IMG/VR virus record: IMGVR_UViG_3300017772_000121
Span: 1 to 24,596 of that record
Reading direction: 5' to 3' (one strand)
Length of the DNA stretch: 24,596 bases
DNA from: a virus
Of this stretch, positions 15,905 through 22,249 are shown piece by piece (positions within the stretch are counted from its first letter, which is position 1; each line of letters starts with the position of its first letter). A program made the position numbers and the translations under genes. The notes beneath the pieces were generated by a model that had not been told where the DNA came from, searched no databases, and was given only the letters and a program-made list of their open reading frames with translations.

Positions 15905-16298
15905 CGTCGCCCTCAATCTCGACAATCTTGGTGGTCGGCCCAGTAATGTTAATACCAATCATGCTCGGTTTTTGATCCCCGGCATTCGGCTCTAACAACC
16001 CGCGATGCTTCGCCAACAGCCTCAACGCCGATAGCTTGTCGTGCATCTCAACCTCAATCGTGTTGCCAAACTGATTAAGCGTGACCTTAACCTTCTTAAC
16101 CGCCCGGCGGGCGCGATCCGACAATTGATTACTTGGCGTCAGCGTAACCCGCCCCATATCATCCCACTGGATAACGTCAGTTGCCTCACCAGCGCCAATC
16201 GCCTCTAGCTCCTGCACCACGGCTTCCCGCCGGTCAGCGTCGGACGATGCCAAAGCCGCCCGCTGCTGCCTAATCGTTGGCGTTGTTTTTCCTGACAT
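15897..16298 (-). CDS. Terminase small subunit, 133 aa
   Basis: The segment ATDVIQWDDMGRVTLTPSNQ, then RRAVKKVKVTLNQFGNTIEV and HDKLSALRLLAKHRGLLE is the typical C-terminal core of a Terminase_2-type small subunit (the E-x-x-D-x-x-x-x-D-x-x-G...HDKxxALxxLxxHxGLL pattern). It recognises phage DNA and regulates the large subunit. Start: ATG at 16,298 with GGAG seven bases upstream, giving MSGKTTPTIRQQRAALAS. A longer frame from TTG at 16,340 lacks support. The N-terminal helix-turn-helix seen in longer family members is short or missing. It lies two genes ahead of the large subunit, as usual. Confidence 0.8.
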   Translation of the reverse strand: MSGKTTPTIRQQRAALASSDADRREAVVQELEAIGAGEATDVIQWDDMGRVTLTPSNQLSDRARRAVKKVKVTLNQFGNTIEVEMHDKLSALRLLAKHRGLLEPNAGDQKPSMIGINITGPTTKIVEIEGDDG

Positions 16299-16551
16299 CC
16301 AGACACTCCGATCCTGTTGCGGCATACCCAGCCAGATCAACCCAACTATCCTGATGATCGGGTGTGGCCGCTAACCTAGCCAACTTTACACCCGCCATCA
16401 TCATAGCAACGTGTTCCGGCTCAATCTGTATGCCAATGAGCGCCGTCCATATAATAGCAATGCGCTCATGATTATCCCATATGCTGCCGTAATCCTCGCC
16501 ACGATCAGCGACAGTTTCCTTGGCGGCCTCTAATAACTCGTATCTGTTCAT
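16270..16551 (-). CDS. DUF6378-like (MazG-like) phage protein, 93 aa
   Basis: The pattern R-G-E-D-Y-G (17-22), HERIAIIWTALIG, then VAMMMAGVKLARLAATPDHQ and DSWVDLAGYA (67-76) matches the phage family DUF6378 as I know it. In that family conserved Tyr-Gly, Lys-x-x-Arg and Asp-x-x-Asp positions suggest an all-alpha NTP pyrophosphohydrolase-like (MazG-type) fold. Activity has not been established for the family to my knowledge. Such proteins could clean or shift nucleotide pools. It overlaps the start region of small terminase and the previous stop (ATGA). Confidence 0.7.
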   Translation of the reverse strand: MNRYELLEAAKETVADRGEDYGSIWDNHERIAIIWTALIGIQIEPEHVAMMMAGVKLARLAATPDHQDSWVDLAGYAATGSECLDVRKNNAND

Positions 16552-16715
16552 CCTTCAGTGTCTCCCTTAACGTCAATAATTTTTAAGCTGCAAGTAGTGC
16601 ATTCGTATTCGCGCTTATGCGCGTCATCGCGGCGCAACACAATCGCGCTGCGACAGCGCGGGCATTGCCGGTTGGTTAGCTTTCTCTCAAACGAGCCATC
16701 GCCCTCATAGATCAT
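16548..16715 (-). CDS. Zinc-ribbon-like small protein, 55 aa
   Basis: ATG at 16,715 has GGAG six bases before it. Product: MIYEGDGSFERKLTNRQCPR, then CRSAIVLRRDD and ECTTCSLKIID. The CPRC and CTTC pairs form a four-cysteine ribbon. A longer frame in the same phase reaching 16,844 overlaps the well-supported 81-aa gene and has no ribosome site, so it is not used. Function unknown; possibly nucleic-acid or protein binding. Confidence 0.65.
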   Translation of the reverse strand: MIYEGDGSFERKLTNRQCPRCRSAIVLRRDDAHKREYECTTCSLKIIDVKGDTEG

Positions 16716-16950
16716 CGGCCTCTCCTGTTCCCCCACAAGAATAACACGATGTCCACTGGACGCAACCATAGCCATCCGGCTCGCGAATGAAGCCGTTGTC
16801 GCAGTCCGGGCAAACGGTGCGAAAATTTTGTGTGACACCCCCATCTACGCTAGGGGCGAGGCGGGGGGCAAGGGGTGCTTTTTTTGCTGGCGCAAACTTG
16901 CTCGCGCCCCCTGCCGTACAAAAGCATACGTCGGTCTGTTCGTTGTACAT
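16705..16950 (-). CDS. DnaJ-type zinc-finger-like small protein, 81 aa
   Basis: ATG at 16,950 shares a base with the TGA of the 219-aa gene. An N-terminal low-complexity stretch (KFAPAKKAPLAPRLAPS) leads to CPDCDNGFIREPDGYGCVQW and CYSCGGTG, i.e. two CxxCxxG-like repeats as in the cysteine-rich region of DnaJ. There is no J domain. Small phage proteins with such repeats are common and uncharacterised. The A7 run at the start of the Ala/Pro/Lys stretch is coding in this frame. It overlaps the following ribbon gene by 11 bases. Confidence 0.65.
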   Translation of the reverse strand: MYNEQTDVCFCTAGGASKFAPAKKAPLAPRLAPSVDGGVTQNFRTVCPDCDNGFIREPDGYGCVQWTSCYSCGGTGEADDL

Positions 16951-17609
16951 CACAGCATACCCGACGCTACATCGTACAGCGACGGCACCCCTGCCCTTCG
17001 CTCTATCGCTGCATCACACACGTTGAGGGTGGCAGCGCTGACATCAGCCGCAGTGTAGCCAGCGACAGCCAGCCGCCGGGCGTGTGCTATCTCATTATCA
17101 TACAGTCGCACCTGCCCGGTCGCCTGCTGCACGGCTCGGATGTAGGCATGAGCGATGGCGCTGGCCTCTGGCTGGTCGGTTGTGTGAGTGGTTACTTGTT
17201 CATCCCCCATACCCCCTATTACATTTGCGTGTGCCTCATCTTCATCACTACGAACCTGCAATGGCGTTGCGTTGTGTATCTCTTCATAGGTTGGCAGTGG
17301 GTCGTCCTTATCCCACAGCACTTGATACCTGTTGCTCTTCCATCCGCTTACTGTGTCTTGGTAATCCTTTGGCGATAGCTGGCGCACATACTTGCGACGC
17401 TTCAACACCTTCATCGCGTTATGCACGGTCACACGCTCTTTGTAGCCGGTGATATCACACAGCGTTTCCATCGCAGGCCAACACACGCCGGCACGGTTCG
17501 CAAAGATGCACAACGCACCAAGCACTCGCAGTTCGCGCTCTTTCAACTCGCGATCACCAACCGATCTGGCTGGCATTACTGACCATCGTCTAGAATGGTA
17601 TTTCATCAT
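16950..17609 (-). CDS. Winged-helix DNA-binding protein, 219 aa
   Basis: Residues 20-80 look like a winged helix of the replication-protein/HTH_36 type: ERELRVLGALCIFANRAGVC, then WPAMETLCDITGYKERVTVH and NAMKVLKRRKYVRQL (a recognition helix followed by a basic wing). The middle is a polar linker. Residues 150-219 form a second helical domain (AYIRAVQQATGQVRLYDNEI) with a DnaD-like look. Two ATGs are in tandem at 17,609; AAGGAA lies just before. It sits after the primase-helicase and the 189-aa gene, so replication initiation or late-gene control are both possible. I cannot choose between them. Confidence 0.6.
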   Translation of the reverse strand: MMKYHSRRWSVMPARSVGDRELKERELRVLGALCIFANRAGVCWPAMETLCDITGYKERVTVHNAMKVLKRRKYVRQLSPKDYQDTVSGWKSNRYQVLWDKDDPLPTYEEIHNATPLQVRSDEDEAHANVIGGMGDEQVTTHTTDQPEASAIAHAYIRAVQQATGQVRLYDNEIAHARRLAVAGYTAADVSAATLNVCDAAIERRAGVPSLYDVASGML

Positions 17610-18159
17610 TCAGTTCCTTTTCAGTTCGCGTCTTGACCTTTTCAACAGCGGCACCCGGCCACATCGCCTTGGCTATGTCAGCCACTTGCCCGGCCTTGTC
17701 TTTACGCCAGCCTGACACGATAGCTGCGATCTCATCAACGCTGTAAACCACCATCTCGCGATGCTCTTTGGCAACCTTGCCTGCCTCATAGCCATTGCGC
17801 GTAATCGCCAACACTTTACCATCATCCATTGCCGCCTCCCAGTAATCACCAGTCAACGGTTTATGCCCGGCAGCTATGGCAGCCTGCTCAAGCGCAGCCA
17901 ATCCTCGCAATGTCACTGACACCTGATGTTCGACATCGTGCTGGCTTTCAATTGCCTCATTCAGCTTATCCATCTGCGCTTCAAACCTGCCACGCAATCC
18001 CTCTGCCACAAGCCAAGGCAATCTATCTATGCCCCAATTCGCTTCCATTGCTGTTGCGGCTCGATCATATTCATGCAGCGCATCCTGCATCCGACGCATC
18101 GCCATCTGACTAGGCGCATAGTGTTGCTTGCTTGGTTTTGGTACTCGTTTGCCCTTCAT
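17590..18159 (-). CDS. Unknown protein with SSB-like C-terminal tail, 189 aa
   Basis: It has a strong AGGAGAGG ribosome site before ATG at 18,159 and is the first gene after a repeat-rich gap. The body is helical: QMAMRRMQDALHEYDRAATA near 18-37, then a coiled-coil-like QMDKLNEAIESQHDVEHQVS near 62-81. A C-terminal half carries VVYSVDEIAAIVSGWRKDKA. It ends KELNDEIPF, which closely resembles the DDDIPF tip of bacterial SSB, the peptide that docks helicases, nucleases and primosome proteins. There is no OB-fold pattern, so it is not itself an SSB by sequence. Its neighbours (primase-helicase, winged-helix protein) point to replication or recombination. Confidence 0.6.
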   Translation of the reverse strand: MKGKRVPKPSKQHYAPSQMAMRRMQDALHEYDRAATAMEANWGIDRLPWLVAEGLRGRFEAQMDKLNEAIESQHDVEHQVSVTLRGLAALEQAAIAAGHKPLTGDYWEAAMDDGKVLAITRNGYEAGKVAKEHREMVVYSVDEIAAIVSGWRKDKAGQVADIAKAMWPGAAVEKVKTRTEKELNDEIPF

Positions 18160-18177
18160 TTTACCTCTCCTAAACGT

Positions 18178-18266
18178 AGGGTGGGATGGTAGGGTGTGAT
18201 CTAAAGATCATCACACCCCACCCACCTGTGCCGGAACGTGCGATATAGGTGGGATGGTCACCCCAC
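18178..18266. promoter_or_regulatory. Repeat- and dyad-rich intergenic region, operator- or origin-like
   Basis: The 110-base gap between the primase-helicase and the 189-aa gene holds two direct copies of GGTGGGATGGT (18,180-18,190 and 18,248-18,258). Between them is a hairpin of GGTAGGGTGTGAT with ATCACACCCCACC (18,188-18,200 and 18,210-18,222, one mismatch, nine-base loop). A further G-rich inverted copy lies at 18,219-18,226. No T-tract follows, so a simple terminator is unlikely. An operator, an attenuator or a replication initiation site all fit. Confidence 0.5.
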
Positions 18267-18269
18267 ATT

Positions 18270-20069
18270 TTACGCTAACCCCTTGTTAATCCACACTTTG
18301 CCTTCATGCACTGTCACCACACCCTTATCCTGCAAGCCCTGCCGCGCATCTTTGCGCTGTCCGGGCGTTAAATCGGGTGATTTGACCTTGTGCGCCTCAT
18401 GCCATTGGCTCACCGACAGTGCATCTGTCGTTAGTTTTATCAGCGTGTTTTGCAGCGATTGGAATGCGTGTTGCTGCCTTGCAGACAGGTTTTGCTTCTT
18501 GGTTGCACCTTGCGCTTCAATTGGTTTCAGCACGATGCTAGTGTCGTCAACCAATGCCACTGGCGTCATCTCAAACGTGATCTTGTCCATTGGCTCGGCA
18601 TCCTTTTGCTTATCCATTGACAACGCCACGATGCTCTCAGCCTTGCCGACTGCCAGCACGGTGTCAGCGGCACCAGCCAGTGCCGAGCTACCGCGCATTG
18701 AGTTGATGCCCCGGCTCGCATCCTTGCCAGCGTGGTGTATTGCCAGCAGGCCACAGCCGGTGTGATGCTTTACCGCGTCACAGCCCCTGATGAACGACGA
18801 CATATCTGTGGCGCTGTTTTCCTCGCCGGTCATGCTGCGAGCCACGGTGTCGATGACTAAGCAACTAAACTGCTCGTTGAGGCTGTCAATAGTACGCAGC
18901 AGCTTGTCGATGCTTTCCTCGTCCATCATATCAACGGCCATAGGCAACACGCGCAGCAAGCCAGTATCCTCAACCTGATTATGCAGCTTCCAAGCCTTGA
19001 CGCGCTTGCCAAGCCCGCCAACACCCTCACCGGCAATGTACAGCACAACGCCCTGCCTTGTTTGCCTGCCGTGCCACGCCAAGCCGTGTGACATACACAA
19101 CGCCATATCAATAGCTATGAATGATTTGCCGGTGCCTGGTGCGCCATACATGACGCTGAAGCCGTGCTTGGTCAGTACATCGTCAATCATCCACTCGACT
19201 GGCGGCATCGTCATCAGGTAATGTTCATCATACAGCGGGTAAATGTCAGGCTTGGCCTCTGGCGCTGTCTCAACCACTGGCGCTTGACGTGCCATCTCAA
19301 GCAACACCTTCTTGCCATTGCCAGCTAACAGCCAGTCTGCCACGTCACCCTTGTGCGGCAGGTTTGGCAAATCCAGACGCTTGATCTTGTCCACCGTGCC
19401 GTGTAGCGCAGCAATAACTGTGTCGGCGTGTGCTTGCCCGGCCTCATCGTTGTCGGGCAGCACTACGACATTGCGGCCTGCAAAATACTGTGCAAGCTCC
19501 GGCTTCCAGTTCTTCGACCCGCCACTGTTTGTCGTTGCGATAAGGCCAAGCTCAATCAAAGCATCGGCGCATTTCTCGCCCTCTACAATAAACACTGGCG
19601 CTTGTGGGTTAGTCACGATGGCTGGCAGGTTATATGGCAGCGGGTCAATGTCTTTGATGCTGTTGATCCAGCCACCACTGTTATCCGGGCGTCTCTGTCT
19701 GAATGTCTTTGGGTTATCGAACCGCAATACCTGATAAGCCAAGACGCCATCGCTGTCATAGTAATCATAAGCGCGAGACATCTTCGGCGTCACTGGCAAC
19801 GCTCTTTGCTGCTGCTTGCTAATACCAAACTTTCGCTCAAGCACGTCAGGGATGTTGCCATTGATAGACGCTGGCTCGTTGGCCTTAACCATATCAATGA
19901 CGCCGCCGCTTTCGCCAGTTTCAAAATTACTCCAAACGCCTTTGCGCGTACAAACAGACAGGCTGCCGTGCGTACCCCAGCGCAATTCTGTGCCTTTCGA
20001 CAGACGCGGGTTTGGCTCACCCCAGTAATGGCGGGCAACCTGTTCTATATATGCTGCTATATTTGTCAT
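18270..20069 (-). CDS. Primase-helicase (Toprim + RecA-fold AAA_25 ATPase), 599 aa
   Basis: Domain order: a residual zinc-ribbon-like N-terminus (28-62) in which the usual Cys residues are absent; Toprim at about 157-250 with FIVEGEKCADAL (Glu163) and VVVLPDNDEAG (Asp206, Asp208); and a RecA-like ATPase at about 290-480 with GAPGTGKS (309-316), LVIDTVAR (Asp407) and LLAIHHAGKD. The C-terminus at 515-599 looks like a winged helix (DALSVSQWHEAHKVKSPDLT). It resembles the RepA/DnaB-type fused primase-helicases of phages and plasmids, unwinding DNA and, if the Toprim is active, making primers. ATG at 20,069 is preceded by AAAGGGATAAAGAG. It lies next to the SSB-like gene, as expected for a replication unit. 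Confidence 0.88.
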   Translation of the reverse strand: MTNIAAYIEQVARHYWGEPNPRLSKGTELRWGTHGSLSVCTRKGVWSNFETGESGGVIDMVKANEPASINGNIPDVLERKFGISKQQQRALPVTPKMSRAYDYYDSDGVLAYQVLRFDNPKTFRQRRPDNSGGWINSIKDIDPLPYNLPAIVTNPQAPVFIVEGEKCADALIELGLIATTNSGGSKNWKPELAQYFAGRNVVVLPDNDEAGQAHADTVIAALHGTVDKIKRLDLPNLPHKGDVADWLLAGNGKKVLLEMARQAPVVETAPEAKPDIYPLYDEHYLMTMPPVEWMIDDVLTKHGFSVMYGAPGTGKSFIAIDMALCMSHGLAWHGRQTRQGVVLYIAGEGVGGLGKRVKAWKLHNQVEDTGLLRVLPMAVDMMDEESIDKLLRTIDSLNEQFSCLVIDTVARSMTGEENSATDMSSFIRGCDAVKHHTGCGLLAIHHAGKDASRGINSMRGSSALAGAADTVLAVGKAESIVALSMDKQKDAEPMDKITFEMTPVALVDDTSIVLKPIEAQGATKKQNLSARQQHAFQSLQNTLIKLTTDALSVSQWHEAHKVKSPDLTPGQRKDARQGLQDKGVVTVHEGKVWINKGLA

Positions 20070-20107
20070 CTCTTTATCCCTTTCCCCCTTTGCCCCTTGT
20101 GCATGAT

Positions 20108-20140
20108 CGGCGGCAAGGGGGAGAAAAAACCCTGCCGCCG
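20108..20140 (-). other. GC-rich RNA hairpin with T6 in the loop
   Basis: Arms CGGCGGCAAGGG (20,108-20,119) and CCCTGCCGCCG (20,130-20,140) pair with one bulged A and leave a loop containing, on the - strand, TTTTTT. The element lies between the SSB-like gene and the primase-helicase, with a CCCCCTT/AAGGGGG pair that could form an alternative fold with the region before the primase ribosome site. Because the T-run is in the loop and not after the stem, classic termination is not expected. Confidence 0.5.
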
Positions 20141-20153
20141 ACCACTACCACCG

Positions 20154-20780
20154 CTAGAACAAGTCAGCGCCTTCGACTACCGAAGGGACGACAGCAGCCG
20201 GGGCGACTGTTGCGGCGGGTTCTGGTGCAGCTTGTGCATCCATTCCTGCTGGGCGGTCAACCCAGCCAGCTATTGACCACTTAGGTGAGCGAAAGGTTTG
20301 TGTGCCTTGCGCCTTAGTTTCAATCTGTATGCGATCAGATCCAGTGATCTCAATTATTGGCATCTTGCCCGCATTGTCAGCCTTGCCAGCCAAATACGCA
20401 TCGTGCAAATCGTTCATTTGATTACGCACGATCTTGCTGCTGCTGCTCATCTCGCGCAAACCGATCTCTTTGTTGTACATCCTGATGCGAAAGCCTTCCT
20501 TATGCTCATCGGATGGCTTGACCGGCATTGGCTCGCCAACCTTAACAAAGCGAAAGTCTGGGCCAGTCGTAGTAAAGGCGATAAACCCAACCTCGATCTG
20601 ATCCATATCCATCAAAACCTTAAAAGGCAATTCCATCTCGGTTTCGCTTTTTTCCCAAGTTCCCTCGCTAGTCTGGTGCCGGTCTTGGCGCACGAATGAG
20701 CCGTCCTTGGCACTGAATTTCATAATAGGCAGGAAATCCCCGCCGCCTGATGATGTAGTCTCTGTAAAACCTAAAGCCAT
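20154..20780 (-). CDS. Probable single-stranded DNA-binding protein, 208 aa
   Basis: AGGAGT lies eight bases before ATG at 20,780. The sequence is beta-rich (FLPIMKFSAKDGSFVRQDRH, then MDQIEVGFIAFTTTGPDFRF) with a conserved-looking KSPKW-type end (TFRSPKWSIAGWVDRPAG). Then come an Ala/Pro/Val linker and the acidic tip VEGADLF, ending in Phe as ssDNA-binding proteins such as T7 gp2.5 and bacterial SSB do. It lies between a nuclease gene and the primase-helicase. Family assignment is from composition, end motif and place; the OB fold itself would need a structure check. Confidence 0.6.
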   Translation of the reverse strand: MALGFTETTSSGGGDFLPIMKFSAKDGSFVRQDRHQTSEGTWEKSETEMELPFKVLMDMDQIEVGFIAFTTTGPDFRFVKVGEPMPVKPSDEHKEGFRIRMYNKEIGLREMSSSSKIVRNQMNDLHDAYLAGKADNAGKMPIIEITGSDRIQIETKAQGTQTFRSPKWSIAGWVDRPAGMDAQAAPEPAATVAPAAVVPSVVEGADLF

Positions 20781-20802
20781 TTTTAACTCCTAAACTTTAG
20801 AA

Positions 20803-21219
20803 CTACCGCACGACCAGTGCGGCTTGGATCGGAAAATAAGCACAGATATCTGCGTCTTGGGCATCGCCCCTGTCGCCTCTGCCACCCTTCTCCAATTTGT
20901 AATCACCCGCAAAATCAAACCGGGCGATGTTATCTATATATACGTTCAGCAAATATGCTGGCAAGCCGGTGTGCTGCGTCAGCAGCCGCGCTTGTAGCAC
21001 TTTAGACAGGCTCACCATCGCTGTGTTGTACTGCAACAGCCGCACGTTACGATGCTTCACCTCAATAAATGCCTTGGCCTTGTTGTCCTTAAACACCACA
21101 AAGTCGAGGCGGTACTGCACCGGCAGCTTGTGGAAATCATAGCCGTGCGCAGCAAAGGCATCAGCTAGTGCCTGCTCTTTTGCTCTGTCGGCTGCGGTTT
21201 CGTACATTGGCCTAGCCAT
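20803..21219 (-). CDS. PD-(D/E)XK nuclease-like protein, 138 aa
   Basis: The core RLDFVVFKDNKAKAFIEVKH carries Asp39, Glu53 and Lys55 in the D-(X)n-E-X-K arrangement, with Glu15 in the preceding helix (KEQALADAF) as a possible fourth residue. This is the fold of endonuclease I, Holliday junction resolvases and VRR-type nucleases. Size suits a minimal single-domain enzyme. Start ATG at 21,219 overlaps the end of the methyltransferase gene by eight bases. Possible jobs: resolving recombination intermediates before packaging, or host DNA breakdown. Neither is decided by sequence. Confidence 0.7.
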   Translation of the reverse strand: MARPMYETAADRAKEQALADAFAAHGYDFHKLPVQYRLDFVVFKDNKAKAFIEVKHRNVRLLQYNTAMVSLSKVLQARLLTQHTGLPAYLLNVYIDNIARFDFAGDYKLEKGGRGDRGDAQDADICAYFPIQAALVVR

Positions 21220-22249
21220 TGTGCGCCTCCTTGATAGCCCACAATATCCGCGCCGCCACTTGCGGCACGATACTATTCCCTAACTGTCTAAGTCTGTGTA
21301 CCCGACCGGGTACCCCATTAGCCACTCGACCCACGCTGGGTTCAGGCTCCCAGAAACTCTTTTGCCATCTGGCTTCTCCACGGCGTAATCCAGCCGATCC
21401 CTCATCGTCTCGTTTCTGCCCGACCCCTTGAAGTCGTTGGCTGTCGGCGTTGGGTACATCTTTATCTGATCCGCTAGGTTCGCCCCAAACACCAAATTGG
21501 GATTTGTCTTGCTGATCCTTTGACCCTTCTCGTTCAGTGTCCTGCCGGATGTCACATCTGATGTTCTCGGCGTTGCCCACAGATTCGGCTCCGCTACTTG
21601 ATCCCTCAGATTGCTCGATCTCTTGCGTCTTCCTGTCAGGCTCTCTTTGTACGCGCCCGATATCCCTGACGGCAGATGATCCATCGTGTTTGGCGTAGCC
21701 CATAACGGCTCGTTCCAGCCGCTGTTCATCGACGGCGCTAACTGGTTCGCCTTCGCGGTCGGCGTATGCAATAACCCAGCATCTGTCTCTGCGGTGGCAG
21801 GCATCTGCGGCGACAGCCGGTATAACAAAGCACCTTGCTTGGTAGTGCGAATTTTCCAAGTCAGATAGCACCTCGTCGAGGCCCATAGAGATGTGGCCAG
21901 CAACGTTTTCTCCAATAACCCAAGTCGGCCGGACAGCTTGGATAATTCTAAGCATTTCCGGCCAGAGGTGTCGGTCATCTTTATCGCCTCTTCTGACCCC
22001 GGCAAGCGAGAAAGGCTGGCAAGGATATCCGCCGCAAATAATGTCAACTGATCCTCTGAATCTTTCTGCGTCATTCGCTAACTCCCTCACGTCATCAATT
22101 ATCTCTGTATCTGGCCAATGCTTTCGCAAAACCCTTTGGCAATGCTTGTCATATTCGCAAAAGGCCACTGTTTCATACCCACCAACCAGCTTTTCGCCAG
22201 CATAACTAAACCCGCCAATGCCGGAAAATAGATCAAGCATCCTAAGCAT
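21212..22249 (-). CDS. C5 cytosine DNA methyltransferase, 345 aa
   Basis: Transfers a methyl group from S-adenosylmethionine to cytosine C5. Motif I DLFSGIGGFS (6-15), motif IV GGYPCQPFS with the catalytic Cys77, motif VI GENV (113-116), motif VIII-like CHRRDRCWVIAY (151-162) and motif X LGNSIVPQVA (323-332) are all present, so the enzyme looks intact. The target recognition part (about 165-300) is unusually hydrophilic and rich in Glu, Asp, Gln, Ser and Arg. It coincides with a second long frame on the same strand. The ATG at 22,249 is used; ATG at 22,240 would remove three residues. It is translationally chained with nuclease genes on both sides. The recognition sequence cannot be predicted. 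Confidence 0.92.
   Translation of the reverse strand: MLRMLDLFSGIGGFSYAGEKLVGGYETVAFCEYDKHCQRVLRKHWPDTEIIDDVRELANDAERFRGSVDIICGGYPCQPFSLAGVRRGDKDDRHLWPEMLRIIQAVRPTWVIGENVAGHISMGLDEVLSDLENSHYQARCFVIPAVAADACHRRDRCWVIAYADREGEPVSAVDEQRLERAVMGYAKHDGSSAVRDIGRVQREPDRKTQEIEQSEGSSSGAESVGNAENIRCDIRQDTEREGSKDQQDKSQFGVWGEPSGSDKDVPNADSQRLQGVGQKRDDEGSAGLRRGEARWQKSFWEPEPSVGRVANGVPGRVHRLRQLGNSIVPQVAARILWAIKEAHNG
21280..22074 (-). CDS. Overlapping ORF inside the methyltransferase gene, 264 aa
   Basis: The frame is +1 relative to the methyltransferase and lies wholly inside it (its residues 59-323). ATG at 22,074 has GGAG exactly seven bases upstream. The protein contains MTDTSGRKCLELSKLSGRLG, then LWASTRCYLTWK (63-74). 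Four spaced motifs of the form hydrophobic-aromatic/His-x-T-P follow: LLHTPTAK 101, LWATPNTMD 124, LWATPRTSD 165, MYPTPTAND 206. It ends SLNPAWVEWLMGYPVGYTDL (243-262). I recognise these blocks (SGxKCLE, STRCxLTWK, TPxxxD, LNPxWVEWLMGxP) from many phage proteins found with C5 methyltransferases, often annotated as hypothetical or as methyltransferase. Function unknown; it could also be a passively open frame. Confidence 0.6.
   Translation of the reverse strand: MTQKDSEDQLTLFAADILASLSRLPGSEEAIKMTDTSGRKCLELSKLSGRLGLLEKTLLATSLWASTRCYLTWKIRTTKQGALLYRLSPQMPATAETDAGLLHTPTAKANQLAPSMNSGWNEPLWATPNTMDHLPSGISGAYKESLTGRRKRSSNLRDQVAEPNLWATPRTSDVTSGRTLNEKGQRISKTNPNLVFGANLADQIKMYPTPTANDFKGSGRNETMRDRLDYAVEKPDGKRVSGSLNPAWVEWLMGYPVGYTDLDS
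22082..22085 (-). promoter_or_regulatory. Ribosome-binding site internal to the methyltransferase gene
   Basis: GGAG on the - strand (within GAGGGAG) is seven bases before the ATG at 22,074 of the overlapping frame. It codes for Arg-Glu of the methyltransferase, so chance is possible, but strength and spacing are as good as at any gene here. Confidence 0.55.

Noticed and set aside
16716-16844. N-terminal extension of the 55-aa ribbon protein to 98 residues
   Set aside because: It overlaps the 81-aa Cys-rich gene over its full extent, with no ribosome site; ATG at 16,715 has GGAG at correct spacing.
16880-16888. A7 run in the 81-aa gene as a programmed -1 frameshift site
   Set aside because: The heptamer phase is right, but the -1 frame ends after about nine codons and no stimulatory structure or useful product is apparent.
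19428-20276. A 282-codon + strand frame antisense to the primase-helicase and SSB-like genes
   Set aside because: No motif is recognised; it runs across the intergenic hairpin and two real genes, and composition is that of a shadow frame.
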